Shown piece after piece: positions 49,031 through 61,685 of a stretch of 64,000 nucleotides of DNA; position 1 is the first letter of the stretch; the number at the start of each line of letters is the position of its first letter. The stretch is from Epiperipatus broadwayi (lineage: Eukaryota; Onychophora; Udeonychophora; Euonychophora; Peripatidae): contig JAQFVV010000355.1 of assembly GCA_028023455.1 (NCBI GenBank), positions 436,001 through 500,000 on the forward strand, in the 5' to 3' direction. Under the pieces are notes generated by a model that worked only from the letters and a program-made list of their open reading frames with translations, was not told the origin of the DNA and ran no database searches. The position numbers and the translations under genes were made by a program.

Positions 49031-50140
49031 ATGTTTTGTATGTATAGAGAAATTACTGGACTATTTTTAAAATAGAAGACTCTGGTTGTTTGTTATTTTT
49101 AAATTTATTTAAAATATTAGAACATAAAATGTAAAATATATATGACGCTATAATACATAGCTTCGTTTTTATTGAATTCAGAAATCTTCAAGTCAATTTG
49201 CTCAAAGAAATATTTTACCCATATGTTTTTCTATGTATTGTTATGCAACGTACTTGTCTCTACAAAAATTATATTTTATTTCATTTCTATAAACGTATTT
49301 TTATCCATTTAATAATTTCAGTTTTAAAGTCATCCTTAAACATTATTCCATCCCAATATAAAAACAAGAAAAATTATCTTATTCCATAGTCTCTTTATCT
49401 ATTCTTACTTCTTCAAACACTTCTTGTTTACGTGTTTTCTGACTGCATTTACACTCTAATAATTAATTGATAATTTTCTATTAATTCATTTTATAATTTA
49501 GACTCATCCTCCAAATAATTCCATTTAGGATCATGTTATTTTTTGTCTGCAGATTCTGTAGAAAGTGGAAATAATAAATTACTTTATTATGGTAAAATGA
49601 TTTTCTCCTGATAATATACTTATATATAAATATATATTCAAATTCTTTTTATTTTATATCTGATTTCAATATCTCTATCACTCTGTCTTTTGTCAGTAAC
49701 TTCTTACTTTTTTACCAATTAACTATCCTTGTAATGTATTTATGTTACTTTTTGTATACATAAAATAACACAAAATCTTTCTGTAATTCTTTAGAATATT
49801 CTACCATATTTTCCACTTGCTCTTGTAGCTTGTTCTTTCTTTAAAACTCAAAAATAATTTGAACTATTGTGCTTTTTTTAATTTTTTAACTTGTGTTTTG
49901 TATTCATTTTAACACTTGATCATCATTTTTATACTGTTTTTTTTTTTGCTATCTGTATTTGAATACAAAGGATGTATATTTACTTCTCTTTAGAATAAGT
50001 ACTATTTTTTATTAACATATGATGCATCATCTCTCTATGTTCAATCTGATTACTACAATAGCCTTATTTATAATTCTTTCTAAATCATTCCTATTACATT
50101 TTATATCATTACTTATTTTTAGTTTTGCATCATTTCTTAA
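49031..50140. other. AT-rich, possible LINE remnant toward the right
   Basis: 49400-50140 has pyrimidine-rich plus strand and may be the 3' portion of the minus-strand LINE relic at 50150, but no motif could be placed. Confidence 0.3.
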
Positions 50141-50149
50141 TTTTTATTT

Positions 50150-50950
50150 ACAATTCGTCTAAATACTCATTTTGGTTAGTCAAAATAATTCCTAAACAAT
50201 TATATTTGTTTACCTTTCTTTCTATTAATCTCCTATAAAACAATTGCTTCTTTTTGTCTGGCTTTCATTTTCATCTCTAAATTTAATTGGAATTTTTTAT
50301 ACTTTACCTTTTCACAAGTCTTCAAAAATACTTTCATGTTTTTCCTACTTTTGAATTCATGAATATATCATTAATAACCAACAGACCTGCAAAATATATA
50401 ATTCCCTATCATCCATTGAATATACTTTAGCACTATATCTTAATTTGTATACAGACAGCTCCATTTATTTTAAATATATTTAAAAACCACAATGGGATAT
50501 ATTTTTGCTATAACCATATTCTACATTGTATATTATCTGAGTCTGCATTTTCTATACAGATTTAATAATAATGCTAACTATAAATCTCTGCCTACTTTGT
50601 GACTCATTTCTATCCATTATGTGATTCTAAATAATTTATTAGTTATAGACCAATTAAATCTAAATGCTTCCAGAATCTTTTCCACTTATTATTCCTTTCC
50701 ACCCATTCAATTATTTTTTTATAATATCGGATCAACAAATATTGTATGAATTACAACAATAACCATATAGTTTGTTGCTTAGGAGTTCATACTGATTTCT
50801 ATTGAACTTAAGAATCTACCAATGAACATTTGCACTAAACCACTGTATACCAATTGCTTAATTATTAAGTAATTTTCTATATGTATTTACACCTTGCTAT
50901 AGTATTATCTGGACTGTTTTCATCATCTACTATTAAATAGTGAATATCTT
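50150..50950 (-). pseudogene. LINE reverse transcriptase relic, catalytic Asp lost
   Basis: On the minus strand, GYSKNISHCGF followed by IYLK resembles the GxxQGCxLSPxLFxxYL motif. About 35 codons on, FAGLLVINDIFMNSK (near 50360-50400) has the context of the FADDxxxx catalytic box with both Asp codons replaced (Gly, Leu). DKKKQLFYRRLIERKVNKYN then CLGIILTNQNEYLDEL, an open stretch of about 36 codons at 50150-50260, matches the later VxxYxYLGxxLTxxGxxxxE(I/L) motif. Order and spacing are right. Many frameshifts and stops; probably an RTE-like lineage but not certain. Confidence 0.5.
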
Positions 50951-51138
50951 TAGAAAAAATGAAACTTCATTTAAACATTACTAAGTACATTTAACTGCAG
51001 AGTCGTATTATTCTCCTATCTTCTTTAGTGTTGCTGGCCTGAAAAATGATAGTACTAGCATAAAAAACAAACCTTTACTTTTAGATTCATGAAAGGGCCC
51101 AGTTTCATTCTCATGTTAGTACTGCCACTGGTAAGGCT
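50951..51138. other. AT-rich sequence, nothing recognised
   Basis: Continues A/T-rich; no feature. Confidence 0.4.
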
Positions 51139-51140
51139 AG

Positions 51141-51190
51141 CAACACCTGAAGAAGAGAGGTGAATAATACAACTCAAAACGTTGTTACAT
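51141..51190 (+). ncRNA. Degraded hammerhead-like motif, PLE style
   Basis: CTGAAGA (51147-51153), one extra A, stem II GAG/CTC around a 15-base loop (51155-51175), AAAA in place of GAAA, then ACGT palindrome and T. The extra base before stem II and the CGTT word match the PLE-style motif. Stem I is poor. A relic at best. Confidence 0.35.
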
Positions 51191-52187
51191 TTTAACCTGT
51201 AACATATTTCTAACAGTTGAATGTATTTGGAAAGTTTAAGTAAAGTCTACAATATTTCATTCAATATTTAATATTTATATGATGGAAATAGTCCAACAAA
51301 TAATTAATATTAAAATGAGATCAGCACAAACCTTCAGACAAAACTTTAATATTGTGATTTTATAAATATTTGAAGCTTCCATTATCTATTTAAAAATTTT
51401 GAAACCTTCCAATAAATTTATTTAATTCGGACATCCTAAAGTCATCACTGCCTTATTTTGTTGAACTCATTCAAACCCTCTCTTTATAATTGTTTAATTC
51501 CCAATAATTCATTTTCTATGAATTTAATACTTTTTTAACTGTATGTTTTTCGTCATAATAACTATTTAATTTTTTTGCTGTGACTATTTTTTTTTATATT
51601 AATTACTTACGATAGGTTTATATTATTTCTCTACAGTCAAATAATTTGTCTTCATTGTCAAATAATAACTTACCATTAGAGTCTTACTTCTTATGTAAAT
51701 TTCTTTTTTTTCTTTTTTTCTTTTCTGTTATTTTTATTAATGTCTACCAATAATTTATTATTTAATCACATTATTTCGTTATTCGTCTAGTTAACTTTCT
51801 TTTATTTAAATAATTTTCTCATTTAATCTTAATTTAATTTTTTTTATCTAATGTTTCTAACATATATATATATAATATTATACAATTATTAATTCCGCCA
51901 TCTGTAGAGAAAATTTACAATTATAAAATTAAATCCACATTTTACTCAGTCATTCAAATAATTTAAGACGATGCTATACGTCTACGTGTATATATATATG
52001 TGACAAAAAAAAATAATGAAAGAAAAGACATAAATATTTTAAAATTCTATAAGGATAATTTTTTTATTTATTTACACTTTAAATTAATGCATTTTTTTTA
52101 TTTATCAGGATTGCAAAAATATCAAACTAACATTTGGAAAGACAGCGTGTCATCTTAAATTGGTATATATAATCGTCAAAACTCATA
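51191..52187. other. AT-rich sequence, nothing recognised
   Basis: No supported gene. Confidence 0.4.
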
Positions 52188-52384
52188 TCTTTTTTTTTCT
52201 TTTCCCTCCCTTTCTCTTTCTCTCTCCTCTCTCTCTTCTGGCTCTCCTTTCGCTGTCCCTCTCTTTCTCTCATTCCCTCTCTCTCTCTTTTTCCTTCCAT
52301 CTCCACCTATCTCTCCCTCTCTTACTCTTCCGTTCCTTATCTCTCCCTTCTCTCCCCCTTCTCTCTTTCCTTCTCTTTTCTACC
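52188..52384. repeat. Polypyrimidine tract, CT-rich
   Basis: About 195 bp almost purely C and T on the plus strand (TCTCTC, CCCTCC and TTTTC units), with only a handful of purines. Such strand asymmetry can form triplex (H-)DNA. The Ser/Leu/Phe-rich 75-codon frame over it is not a gene. Confidence 0.9.
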
Positions 52385-54595
52385 TAATATGTTATAATTA
52401 TTTATAAATAGCTGTTAATGATGATAGCGATATCTATATATGGTAGTATGTGTTGATGTATACAGTATGTTTGCTCTATTTGATTTAAAATCTTTACTTT
52501 AAATATTTGTTAAAATTATTTGAGTAGTTGTTATATGCATGCTATTAAAGTGAATTGGTTTTTATATAATTTGAATTTAAATATTGAAGTAAGTGAAACA
52601 TAATGAAAATTAAAAACTTTTATTTTGTGAGAATTTTATTGATATTTTAAAATTATTACTTGATCAATTTAACATACTTTTTATTCATCATTAAAGAGAA
52701 AGAATTCCACCTTTTTAACATATGTGCCTTGCTGATTTTTATAGTAACTAAATGATATTGTGCTAAGTACAAAGGTAACTCTCAAACCCAAATACACGAT
52801 GGGGACTTTATAAAGATAAGAGCGGTCTTTACCCTAAATTCTGATTTATATAGGCCAAACTGAAGCGTCTTGGTTTTAGAGAGTGAAAATATTACTCAAT
52901 TCACTTTTACATCCATTACTTTCTTACATACATTAATATCTGTGAAATCTTTTGATTTACTACATGTTAATATTATGAATTAATAGAAATTTGATAATGT
53001 TCTTTATTAAGCGCATAATTAGTATGAAATTAAATAGAAAGGATTTCATTTTTTTAACATATGCATCTTACTGAATTTAATAATAGCTCAATGATGTTGT
53101 ATTGATTATAGAGGAAATATCTTTTCCTCAATCCATGCAATTTCTGTCATAGTGAAGAATTAATAATGAACACTAAATAACTTTCTTGGTAACTTGGAGA
53201 ATTGTTTTATTTCATTTCAAATTTAATATTTTCATCTATTCTCATAATTATCAAATTTTGTATAATATAATAAATCCTATATTGTTACAACCGATAGTTT
53301 TTGTACTATAAATTTACTTTCTGCCATATTTTTTTTTCTTTAATTAGCAATCATTTCATTTCTCTCTGTCAGATCTGCATTTTCAGAACATTGTTAATCA
53401 CTTTAACCTTTAGTTATGTACATTTCATATTTTTATAAATACTGCAGTTTTTCCTTTTATTCTATGAGTCTTAATATTTTCAGCTCAATGGGACTCATCT
53501 TTCAAATCATATTGTTTTAGCACTCTTAATTAAATAGGAGATAAATTCTCAAACAAGGCCAAGAAGTTAATATAATTGAAAATAATATTCTACCAAAGCT
53601 ATTTCACAATGTTTTCATTATGTTAATCTATTTCTGTATATCAACTGATTTGCTGTTCAAGATTTCAGCAAATTATGGGTTGAAAAAGTAATAAACATTA
53701 AAATAATAACAACAGAAAATCATCAATTTGACAAATGCATCTTAATTACTGCCTTCATGAATTATCTTTTGGTCAGCCATTTAATCATCTTGCACTTTCA
53801 GTGTCTACTCATTCAATTTGTGGAGTTGATTTTCTTATGTCCGATTTATTACTGTAGTGCTTTTTGTATTACTTCCTAACTGTTTTTTGTTGTATTTTGG
53901 TTGTGAATATTATTTAGAATTCAGTTATACTGTAAGGGTGTGTTTGTTGTCTAAAGAAAAGCTTAGAATCAAATGCCAGAAAGGGGGGGGGGGTTATATT
54001 TTGTTTTCTTTATTAATTGTTTTTAAAGAACCAATGAGTTTTCACAACACTAATTATCACATGCTCTATGATCTTCTTTACAATAGTTATATATTTCAAA
54101 AACATTACATTATGCATAAAATATCAAAATTTACAATAAAATCTGAATTATTGTCTAAAGTTAGCAATCCTTAGAGATCCAATTGTTTTTTTAAAACCAA
54201 AATTATTTTCAAGCATTTAATCTTTAATGCTCAAATATTTATTTGACTTATAAATAAAAAATGAAGATTTTGGTAATACTTTTTTGTACAACAATTCTTT
54301 TTACTATCCAATTATTAATATATATATATATCCAATTATAGTTTATGAAATCTTAACCCTCTCATTGCCATATACCTGTATCATTACTGATACAAATATA
54401 ATAGTTTAAAAAATATAAATAGGCATATACTGATCATTTAATAATTTAAACAAAGACTTCACATGACTCAGCAAAGTATAAAGACATATATGTCAAGAGT
54501 AAAAAGATGAGATTGAAAATAAAATATATATGTGAGATTGCAAATAAGCATCATTAATATCATTGAAAAAAAGTTATTATAAGAACTGATCTGTA
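52385..54595. other. AT-rich with a short dispersed repeat
   Basis: No supported gene. A block of about 55 bp, TTTTTAACATATG then CTT-CTGA and AATGAT-TTGT, occurs near 52710 and near 53050, and its start also near 33591. G11 lies at 53983-53993. The 105-codon frame at 53857-54174 has no recognisable feature. Confidence 0.4.
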
Positions 54596-54599
54596 TACA

Positions 54600-54800
54600 T
54601 TGCTAGAAGAAATTATAATAGATGGATAGTTAAACTGTTAAATTGGATCCCAAGATATTGTAAAAGATGTAGAAAGAAATCTTATGTGAGATGATGAATA
54701 AAATAAGGAAGTCTGTTGGCATGATGTGAAAGATAGAGGTTACAGTTGAGAGAAACTGGATTAAACTTGAATTGGCCTTCATCCTAAGTGAATAAATAAT
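54600..54800 (+). pseudogene. RTE-type LINE 3' terminal coding fragment
   Basis: Plus strand, two frames. RWIVKLLNWIPRYCKRCRKK then SYVR, followed after a shift by IRKSVGMM and later LELAFILSE. This is the extreme C-terminus of an RTE ORF2: the same block in the 58-kb copy reads LNWISRGCKTQKETTCEMGG with an IRKYAG-like continuation. It is flanked upstream by unrelated A/T-rich DNA, so only the last 60 or so codons remain, as expected for a strongly 5'-truncated LINE insertion. Orientation is opposite to the 58-kb copy. Non-functional. Confidence 0.65.
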
Positions 54801-57800
54801 GTTGTAAATAATAGTGTTGATAAGAATAAATAATATAAAACATTTGAAACAATTTAAATTAAAAGATATTCAGAGACTTGAATTTGTACTATGGTGTTTT
54901 ATGCATCACTCTCAAAAATATAGTTCAAATATATTCATAATATTTATTTTCTATTTTCAAAAGTTGTTTTTCAAACACTCAATCAGTTGTTATTTTTTAA
55001 ACAAAAAGTAACAAAATTAAAAAATTACTTTCTTCATAGTAAACTAATATAGATAAAGTTGACTGACAAATACTTTTGTTTTTCTTCAAGTTATTTGTAA
55101 ACTGGATCACCCAATAGGAAAATAGAAAAAGAAGATAGAAAATTGGGACATGCCATGTATAAATAACTGCAGTAATAGAGTGATTGATTCAAAGACTAAA
55201 AATTAATTGAATTCAATTCCTAGTTAAACATGTCTTATGAATATCTCAAAAAAATAAAAATAATAAAAAAATAAAAAAATCTTCTCAGTTAATAGTCATA
55301 CAATTATTTATTTTATTGTCATCCATTAAAAATATGAATACTGTGCTATTCATAATGCGTTATGTTTAATATATATTCACATTCAAATAAAAATAAACAT
55401 GATAAAAATATATATTGCTTTATATGTGTATCTACACATTCAAATAATGATAGCTAAAGATATATTTTAAGGAGTAAAAATTTATTTTGAACATGTATAA
55501 AAAGGTTTTTATCAGATAATGAGATTCTTACGTTTGCACTGCAGTTACATTATTTATATCTATAATCAATACCTCTTAAAAAATAAGTAAAATAAATATT
55601 TAAAAAACGAGTAATTTTGTTAAAAATTATATTTGCTATATTTAAAATGTAATTATAAATAGAAACATTTGTTGTTGTTTTTTTTTAAACATTACTTCGA
55701 AATATAATTGTTTTGATAATCCATTAAAATCCAGTTACGTATATCCCAATGCATATACATATATAAAATTAAAAAGTATAATATTGATAACGAAACATAA
55801 GTACGGTTTTAATATAATATATATATATTTCATTAATAAAAAATAAAGATTAATTAATAAATTAGGTTTGCACATTTTTATGAATACAATATTTTTTTTC
55901 GTTCTAGAAAGTTAAATATGTATTTACTTGATATATACAAATGTATTATATAATGAAATTTATAATTAAAACTAATTGTTATTGTTTTGTTTGGTTTATA
56001 TATATATATAAACTGTAGTAAATATAAAAGCATAATAACATTGCGTATATATGAAGAAAATAATCAATTCCATTGCAAAGATATTTCCAAATCCCCGTAT
56101 TGAAAAGTACTGAAAGCTTGACAACTAGGATAATAAAAGTGTGGTTAAAAAAAATAACACATTTTTTTTATTTATCTTGCCGCTAGCTATAGCTAGAAAA
56201 CCACGAACAGTAATTATTTAAAATACCTGGTTATTTATAGGCTTGTTATTCTTATTTGGAACTTGAAAAAATCTTCTGATTAACTTGGATATGAATAGAA
56301 TAAACAATAACACCCTCCACTTAAAATTATTACAGGTAAAGTCAGGCTTAACATGCCTTCCGCTCCTTTTCCACATTACAAGCCAAAATTCTGTCAAAAA
56401 TTGTAATGAATATTAATTATACCATCTATACATTTTTGTATACTGTGTAAATTTATTGATTTAATAACAATACAAAACTTTAAAATAGAGAATACGCTCA
56501 TATTTATATTAGCACAAACTTTTATATAATTATAATAAAATAATAACACAAATAATAAAAGTGCTTGAATTCAAGATGTTGGATTAAGGATAGTCTACCT
56601 GTAATTAGGAGTACAAACTATTTTCTAATATACAATTTTTTGCACATTGTATTATTAAAAAAAATTATTGCTTTTCATAATATCTGCAAGATAACTTAAT
56701 TGTTAAATAGCAATTTAGAATAGGTTAAATTTATTAAAAGATTTATATGCGTATGAAATGGTCATATGACCAAAATAAGATATTTCTATAATAATACAAA
56801 TGTTTAATTTTTATTGAAGATAATTATAAAAAAAGAAAAAAGTTGTTTTTTTCTTGCCTAGTTCTTTTTTATATATATTTTTATGTTTGAAAAAGCAAAC
56901 AAAAAGAGATGGATTTAAAATAAAAATAAAATACTTTATTCTTCAGCAAATAAAAAACAAAAAAAAAGTGTAATATCTTTTATCATGAAGAAATTAAGAA
57001 TTATTTTTCAGGAATTCATAAATATAATTTTTTTTTAAAATATTTTTTCTTATAAAAAAATATTAATTGATCATTAACTTCTGAGACAGATATGTCATTA
57101 GATAAAAAAACATATCAGGGTTATTTTAAAACAATAAATAAAAGGAGTATACAGACAATGAATAGTTCAGTAGCAGTAAATTCAGTAATCAAAAGCTTAA
57201 CTTGGAAATCAGATGCTATATTGATCTTACTCATGGTTTAACAAAAGAAATAATATTTGCAAAGCAATATTATTTTATAGATTTACAAAAACCATATGTG
57301 AAGTTTTTCATAAAAAAACTGACCATTTCTGATCAAACCATTTAACCAATTTCACTAAATGAAATGTAGAAAAATGGAAAAAATACAGAGAAAATCTTTC
57401 AACTAGCATTACATATCGATCCACTGAAAATCATGATGGTCTCAACTTATGTTAATCTGAAATAAAAATAATTTTCAAATTGAAAACCTGGAGCTATAAA
57501 ATAAATAAAATCTTAAGATAAAACTAATAAAATGAAAATAATTATTAAACTCAAAAGCTGTAGCCATGAAATGAAAAGAGTAAAAGCTACAAGGATAATA
57601 TAACTAATGAGAATGCTATAGTAAAAAAAAACAACTTAGAGCTAAATGTGTAACCAAATTAATATCTATAAGACTTATCAAAAAAGACAATCAACTATGC
57701 AACTATAGAAGAACTGAAACAAAAACAAAAATTTTATGGAAATAAGGTTATATGCATTATATATTTATAAATGTTAAATGATAAAGAAATTCAATAATTG

Positions 57801-58345
57801 TTTAATATATTTTATTGAAAGTTTGTTTTTATTTGATTAAAACTGTATAAGAACTATATTTTCTAAAGAAAATGGGGAAGAAATTTTAAATTATTTTTTT
57901 TAAACTGTGAAATATTTTTATAAAATTTGATTATTGTAGGGAAGAAACTCATTTAGATTAGTTAATTAAGATGTGGAATATAAAATTGTATGTATATTAC
58001 ATGAATAGGATTGATCATATAAACAAACTTTGGATTTGTCATATTGTCATTTGTTAGTTTTTCTTTATTATGTTATTTATTCATTGATGTTATTAATTAG
58101 AATTTTTTAAAAAATAATAAATAATTTAGAAGTTATTTATTTTGTTGATATCTTTATTCTTCCAACTATTTTGCAAATTACCAGTCTTTGTGACTGATGT
58201 CATTAGAGCTGTGTTGTAAATGATTTGTAGATTATTGCATTGAAAGTATTGTATAATAGTATAAATTAAACATTTATATTTTTTTTGTTCTCAGTCTCTA
58301 AGTTTTGTGTGATCCCAAAGCTATCTCAGACATAATGGTATTCAC
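54801..58345. other. AT-rich sequence, no gene recognised
   Basis: 3.5 kb without supported genes. 55085-55279 might be a decayed SINE: a B-box-like ATTCAATTCCTAG followed by an A-rich tail at 55243-55279, but without a good A box. 57100-57700 is A-rich with no motif. Confidence 0.4.
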
Positions 58346-58349
58346 AATA

Positions 58350-59350
58350 TCATTATCATTCATTATCAATACAATGAAGGATGAAAGTCTCTCTGAGTTC
58401 AATTCATCTTCGTTGATCTTTAGCTTCTCTTCTTTACATCACCCCTGCATATTTCCTTATTTCATCCACCCATCTCACATGTGGTCTCTTTCTGGGTTTT
58501 ACAACCTCTTGAAATCCAGTTTAAGATTTCAATCTCTTCTAGAAAGATGTCCAGCCCAACTTCACTTCAGTCTTTTAATTTTTTCAATAGGCCAGTAACA
58601 CCTATTTGTTCTCTTACCCATATATTGTGTTTTTGATCTTTTCTTGTTACTCCCAACATGCATGTCTCCATACTTCTTTGAGTGGTTTGAAGTCTCTGTA
58701 TTGCTCTTCTATTAAGTGTCCAAGTCTCAGATCCATAAGTAAAATCTGGTAAAACACATTTATTAAAAACCTTCTTTTCAAACACATAGGCATATTTCCT
58801 TTTAGTATCAAGTTATTTCTACCAAAAACACTCCAACCAAGTTTAATTCTATGATTAATTTCATCCAATATGTTTCCATCTATATTAATAATCTGACAAA
58901 GGTATTTGTAACTGTTAACTTCTTTTAACTCTTCATAATCAATCTTTATTTTCATATTTTGAAAAAATCCATTGAACATTACTTTAGTCTTTTTAACAAT
59001 TATCTTTAGTCCTACTTGCCTACTTCTATCTGATAACTCTTGCAACATTTCCTACAGCTCTTCTAAATGACTTAAATAATCTCCATTTATTTTCACTCCT
59101 TTAGCTTCCCATTTTAATCCACAAAATACTTGTTGCAGCACTGCTGTATAAAGTTTTAGAGATATGGAGTCACCTTGTCTTACACCCTTCTCAATGTTGA
59201 TTTTCCCAGTATCATTATGTAATCCAATTGTTGCTGTGGCATTTTTATAAATAGTCTTTAAAATATAATAATATCCTGGATCTGTATCTTGATGAGCCAG
59301 TGCTGTAATCATTGAAGAAATGTTTATAAAATCAAATGCCTAGAATACAT
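58350..59350 (-). mobile_element. RTE-type LINE, 5'-truncated, catalytic box deleted
   Basis: Right to left: AFDF-INISSMITALAHQDTD (around palm motif A), GVRQGDSISLKLYTAVLQ, FCGLKWEAKGVKINGDYLSH, then LEEL-stop-EMLQELSDRSRQVGLK, YKYLCQIINIDG, FNKCVLPDFTYGSETWTL, MLGVTRKDQKHN, and a C-terminal block with LNWISRGCK. The FADD catalytic box expected between YLSHL and EMLQEL is gone. The 3' non-coding tail runs to about 58270. Confidence 0.85.
58567..59345 (-). pseudogene. RTE-type ORF2 reverse transcriptase fragment
   Basis: Two open stretches in one frame, 59312-59052 and 59048-58647, separated by a single TAG. A third, 58785-58567, lies in another frame, so a frameshift sits near 58790, where MPMCLKRRFLINVFYQ becomes MFEKKVFNKCVLPDFTYG. 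Recognisable in order: GVRQGDSISLKL (motif before the catalytic box), LKWEAKGVKINGDYLSH, QVGLKIIVKKTKVM (KTxVM), YKYLCQIINIDGNILDEI (YLG motif with Gly changed to Cys), GSETWTLNRRAIQRLQTTQR and CMLGVTRKDQKHNIWVREQI. In its family this protein copies LINE RNA into DNA. With the catalytic aspartates deleted it could not do so even if the frame were restored. Confidence 0.88.
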
Positions 59351-60215
59351 AGGGTGAACTGGGGTGAAGGAATACTTTCAACATCCCAAAACAAACATAA
59401 AATTAACTATCAATATGTAATATGAAATATGAAAGTAATGTTATATATCAGATAATGAAAATAATGAAATGAGCATGACAGATCACTTTAAGAGATCAAC
59501 CGCTAACTATTCTTAATATAAACATAATTAACTAAGTTCACCAGCATTAAAAATAAGTATACATAGAACTCACTTGTCATCATGAATGATCAACAATAAA
59601 ATAAATCAACAGTCAATCTGATGACTGGATTTGAAGTGAATCTACCATAGACCAGACTAACTATTTAGCCTTTGCCAGCTTGGAACAATTATTTAAACAT
59701 AATTTGGATGTACAAAATAAGTGATAATCCATCAGAAAATATAATCATTAAAACAATAATTTTGGGATATTAAAACATGATGAATATTACCAATGCTCTT
59801 GCCACTTAGTACCATTAATGTACTGGAAACTATAAATTTAATTTCTTATAAATAATTAAATAAAATGTAGTGCATGGACTTTAAACAATATTCTCATTGT
59901 CCCAATACAAGATGAACATCAACTGGATTCCCATACATTAATATACACCTCTTTCATGTAATAGACCATTATGCAAAAATTTGGCTAAAAGAACACAACC
60001 TCTATGACTGTTATTGTGAACAAAAGATGATGCAACACAAAATATCCTAACTATTTAGAATTAAGTTCACTGAAATAATTTTAACAATGGAATATAATAT
60101 TGTTAAGAACAATATAAAAATGATATTAAGGTCTTCAGAATATGGTTTTACTAATAAATTAAGCCTTCTGATTTTGATTAGTATACAAAAAATAAGGTAT
60201 TAACTTGTAATTTAC
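59351..60215. other. AT-rich sequence, nothing recognised
   Basis: No supported gene. 5' flank of the truncated RTE element. Confidence 0.4.
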
Positions 60216-60217
60216 AA

Positions 60218-60480
60218 TACCTCATAATGGGTTTACATGAAACTCATATATATCACTTCATGGATATGTGGTATAATAATTTATTAACTTAGGTGACTTG
60301 CCATAAAATAAAAAATATTTTAGTTATCACATTTTAAAAAAAGTTTGTTAAAAACTTGCTTTGCGAGCTCTATATATAATATCATATTTTAATGATACAG
60401 ATACCTCATACTAGGTTTACATAATACACATATATATCATTGCACAGATGTGCAATATAATAATTTATTAATATATTTGA
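60218..60480. repeat. Direct repeat, two copies about 183 bp apart
   Basis: AATACCTCATAATGGGTTTA and ATACCTCATACTAGGTTTAC, each followed by CATATATATCA and AATATAATAATTTATTAA-like sequence, at about 60218-60292 and 60400-60473. Diverged duplication. Confidence 0.65.
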
Positions 60481-61394
60481 ATTCATAAACCTATAAATGA
60501 AATTCATTTTCTTTCTTATAATATATAATTAATGATAGATTCAACATATATGTATGAGCATGTAGAAGTGTATGCTCACACAGACATATATTTCATTTAC
60601 TTCAATTTGTTAAAATGATAAAACTATTAAAAATATCTTCTTTCATAATTAATTCTATTTAGAAAATATACATGAAATTTACACATACATGTGTATATAT
60701 AAAAATATAGATATGAATTAAAATTATTAATTAGCCCCTTTTTTATGGTCAATAAACATTTTGTCTTTTTTCTTTCAAAAATATATATGTATTACTCTTT
60801 GACAGGTTAGCTGTTGGTTGACTAATTATAAACATCTTTAAAAATACTCTAGCAAGTTTCTTTTTTTTTAATTTACTTTTTCTTTAAAACAAAAAAAATG
60901 ACTAAATCATTTGTGAATTAATTCTTCATTCAAACAAAAAATATTTACTTGTTTTACTTTTTTAAAATATAGATTTTAAATGTCTCCCTTTTTAATAAGC
61001 AATTTAAAATACCATTCTCTATATATATCTCACTTTTAAAATGTAATTTTAAAATATTTATTTACATAACTCACCAGCTACACTTTATATAAATTTGATG
61101 TGGTATGTTCATCTGTGGTTCTTTGCATATAAACAAAGCAGCACACATAAACCAATTTTTCAGCAAGCTGAGGGATTCTCTGGGTAAGTGTGATTATCAG
61201 GACAGATATAGTCCAAGTAACTGTTGACATCCAATTATCTCTGTTTGATCTAGTATTATATAGACTTCAGGTAAGTTAGATGTTTTGACCACATTAGGCC
61301 TATGAAACACTGGAATGTGACTTTTTCTCTCCATGTAAATTCAAACTTTGCTGTAGTGAAATATGGAGCAGCTTTTGGACTTGGCCTCTTTCAA
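60481..61394. other. AT-rich sequence, nothing recognised
   Basis: 61090-61390 has more balanced composition without recognisable coding motif. Confidence 0.35.
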
Positions 61395-61685
61395 TTATCT
61401 CTTCATAGTTAAGATTTTACTTCATTAACGCTTAAATAAATTAATATATATATGTGCTCTGCGCACAGTTAATGAAGCTATTAATAAATTGTCAAAATTT
61501 TTACTGCCAAGCGCTTTTGGGACAGTCTACAGTCCCATATTCATGGCAACTTATTCTCTCGCCATGAATATGGGACTGTAGACTGTCCCGAAAGTGCTTG
61601 GCAGTAAAAATTTTGACAATTTATTAATAGCTTCATTAACTGTGTGCAGAGCATATATATATATATTAATTTATCTCTTCATAGT
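61395..61685. mobile_element. Hairpin element with 15-bp flanking direct repeats
   Basis: TTATCTCTTCATAGT occurs at 61395-61409 and 61671-61685. Between them lies a long hairpin: arms of about 118 bp (roughly 61436-61553 and 61567-61672) around a 13-base loop (AACTTATTCTCTC), with only a few mismatches. Each arm contains a GGGAC/GTCCC stem followed by GAAA or its variant and a near-palindromic AGCGCT or AGTGCT, then TGGC. No protein. Confidence 0.8.

Noticed and set aside
52160-52387. 75-codon Ser/Leu/Phe-rich frame
   Set aside because: Product of the CT-rich tract; no start context or motif.
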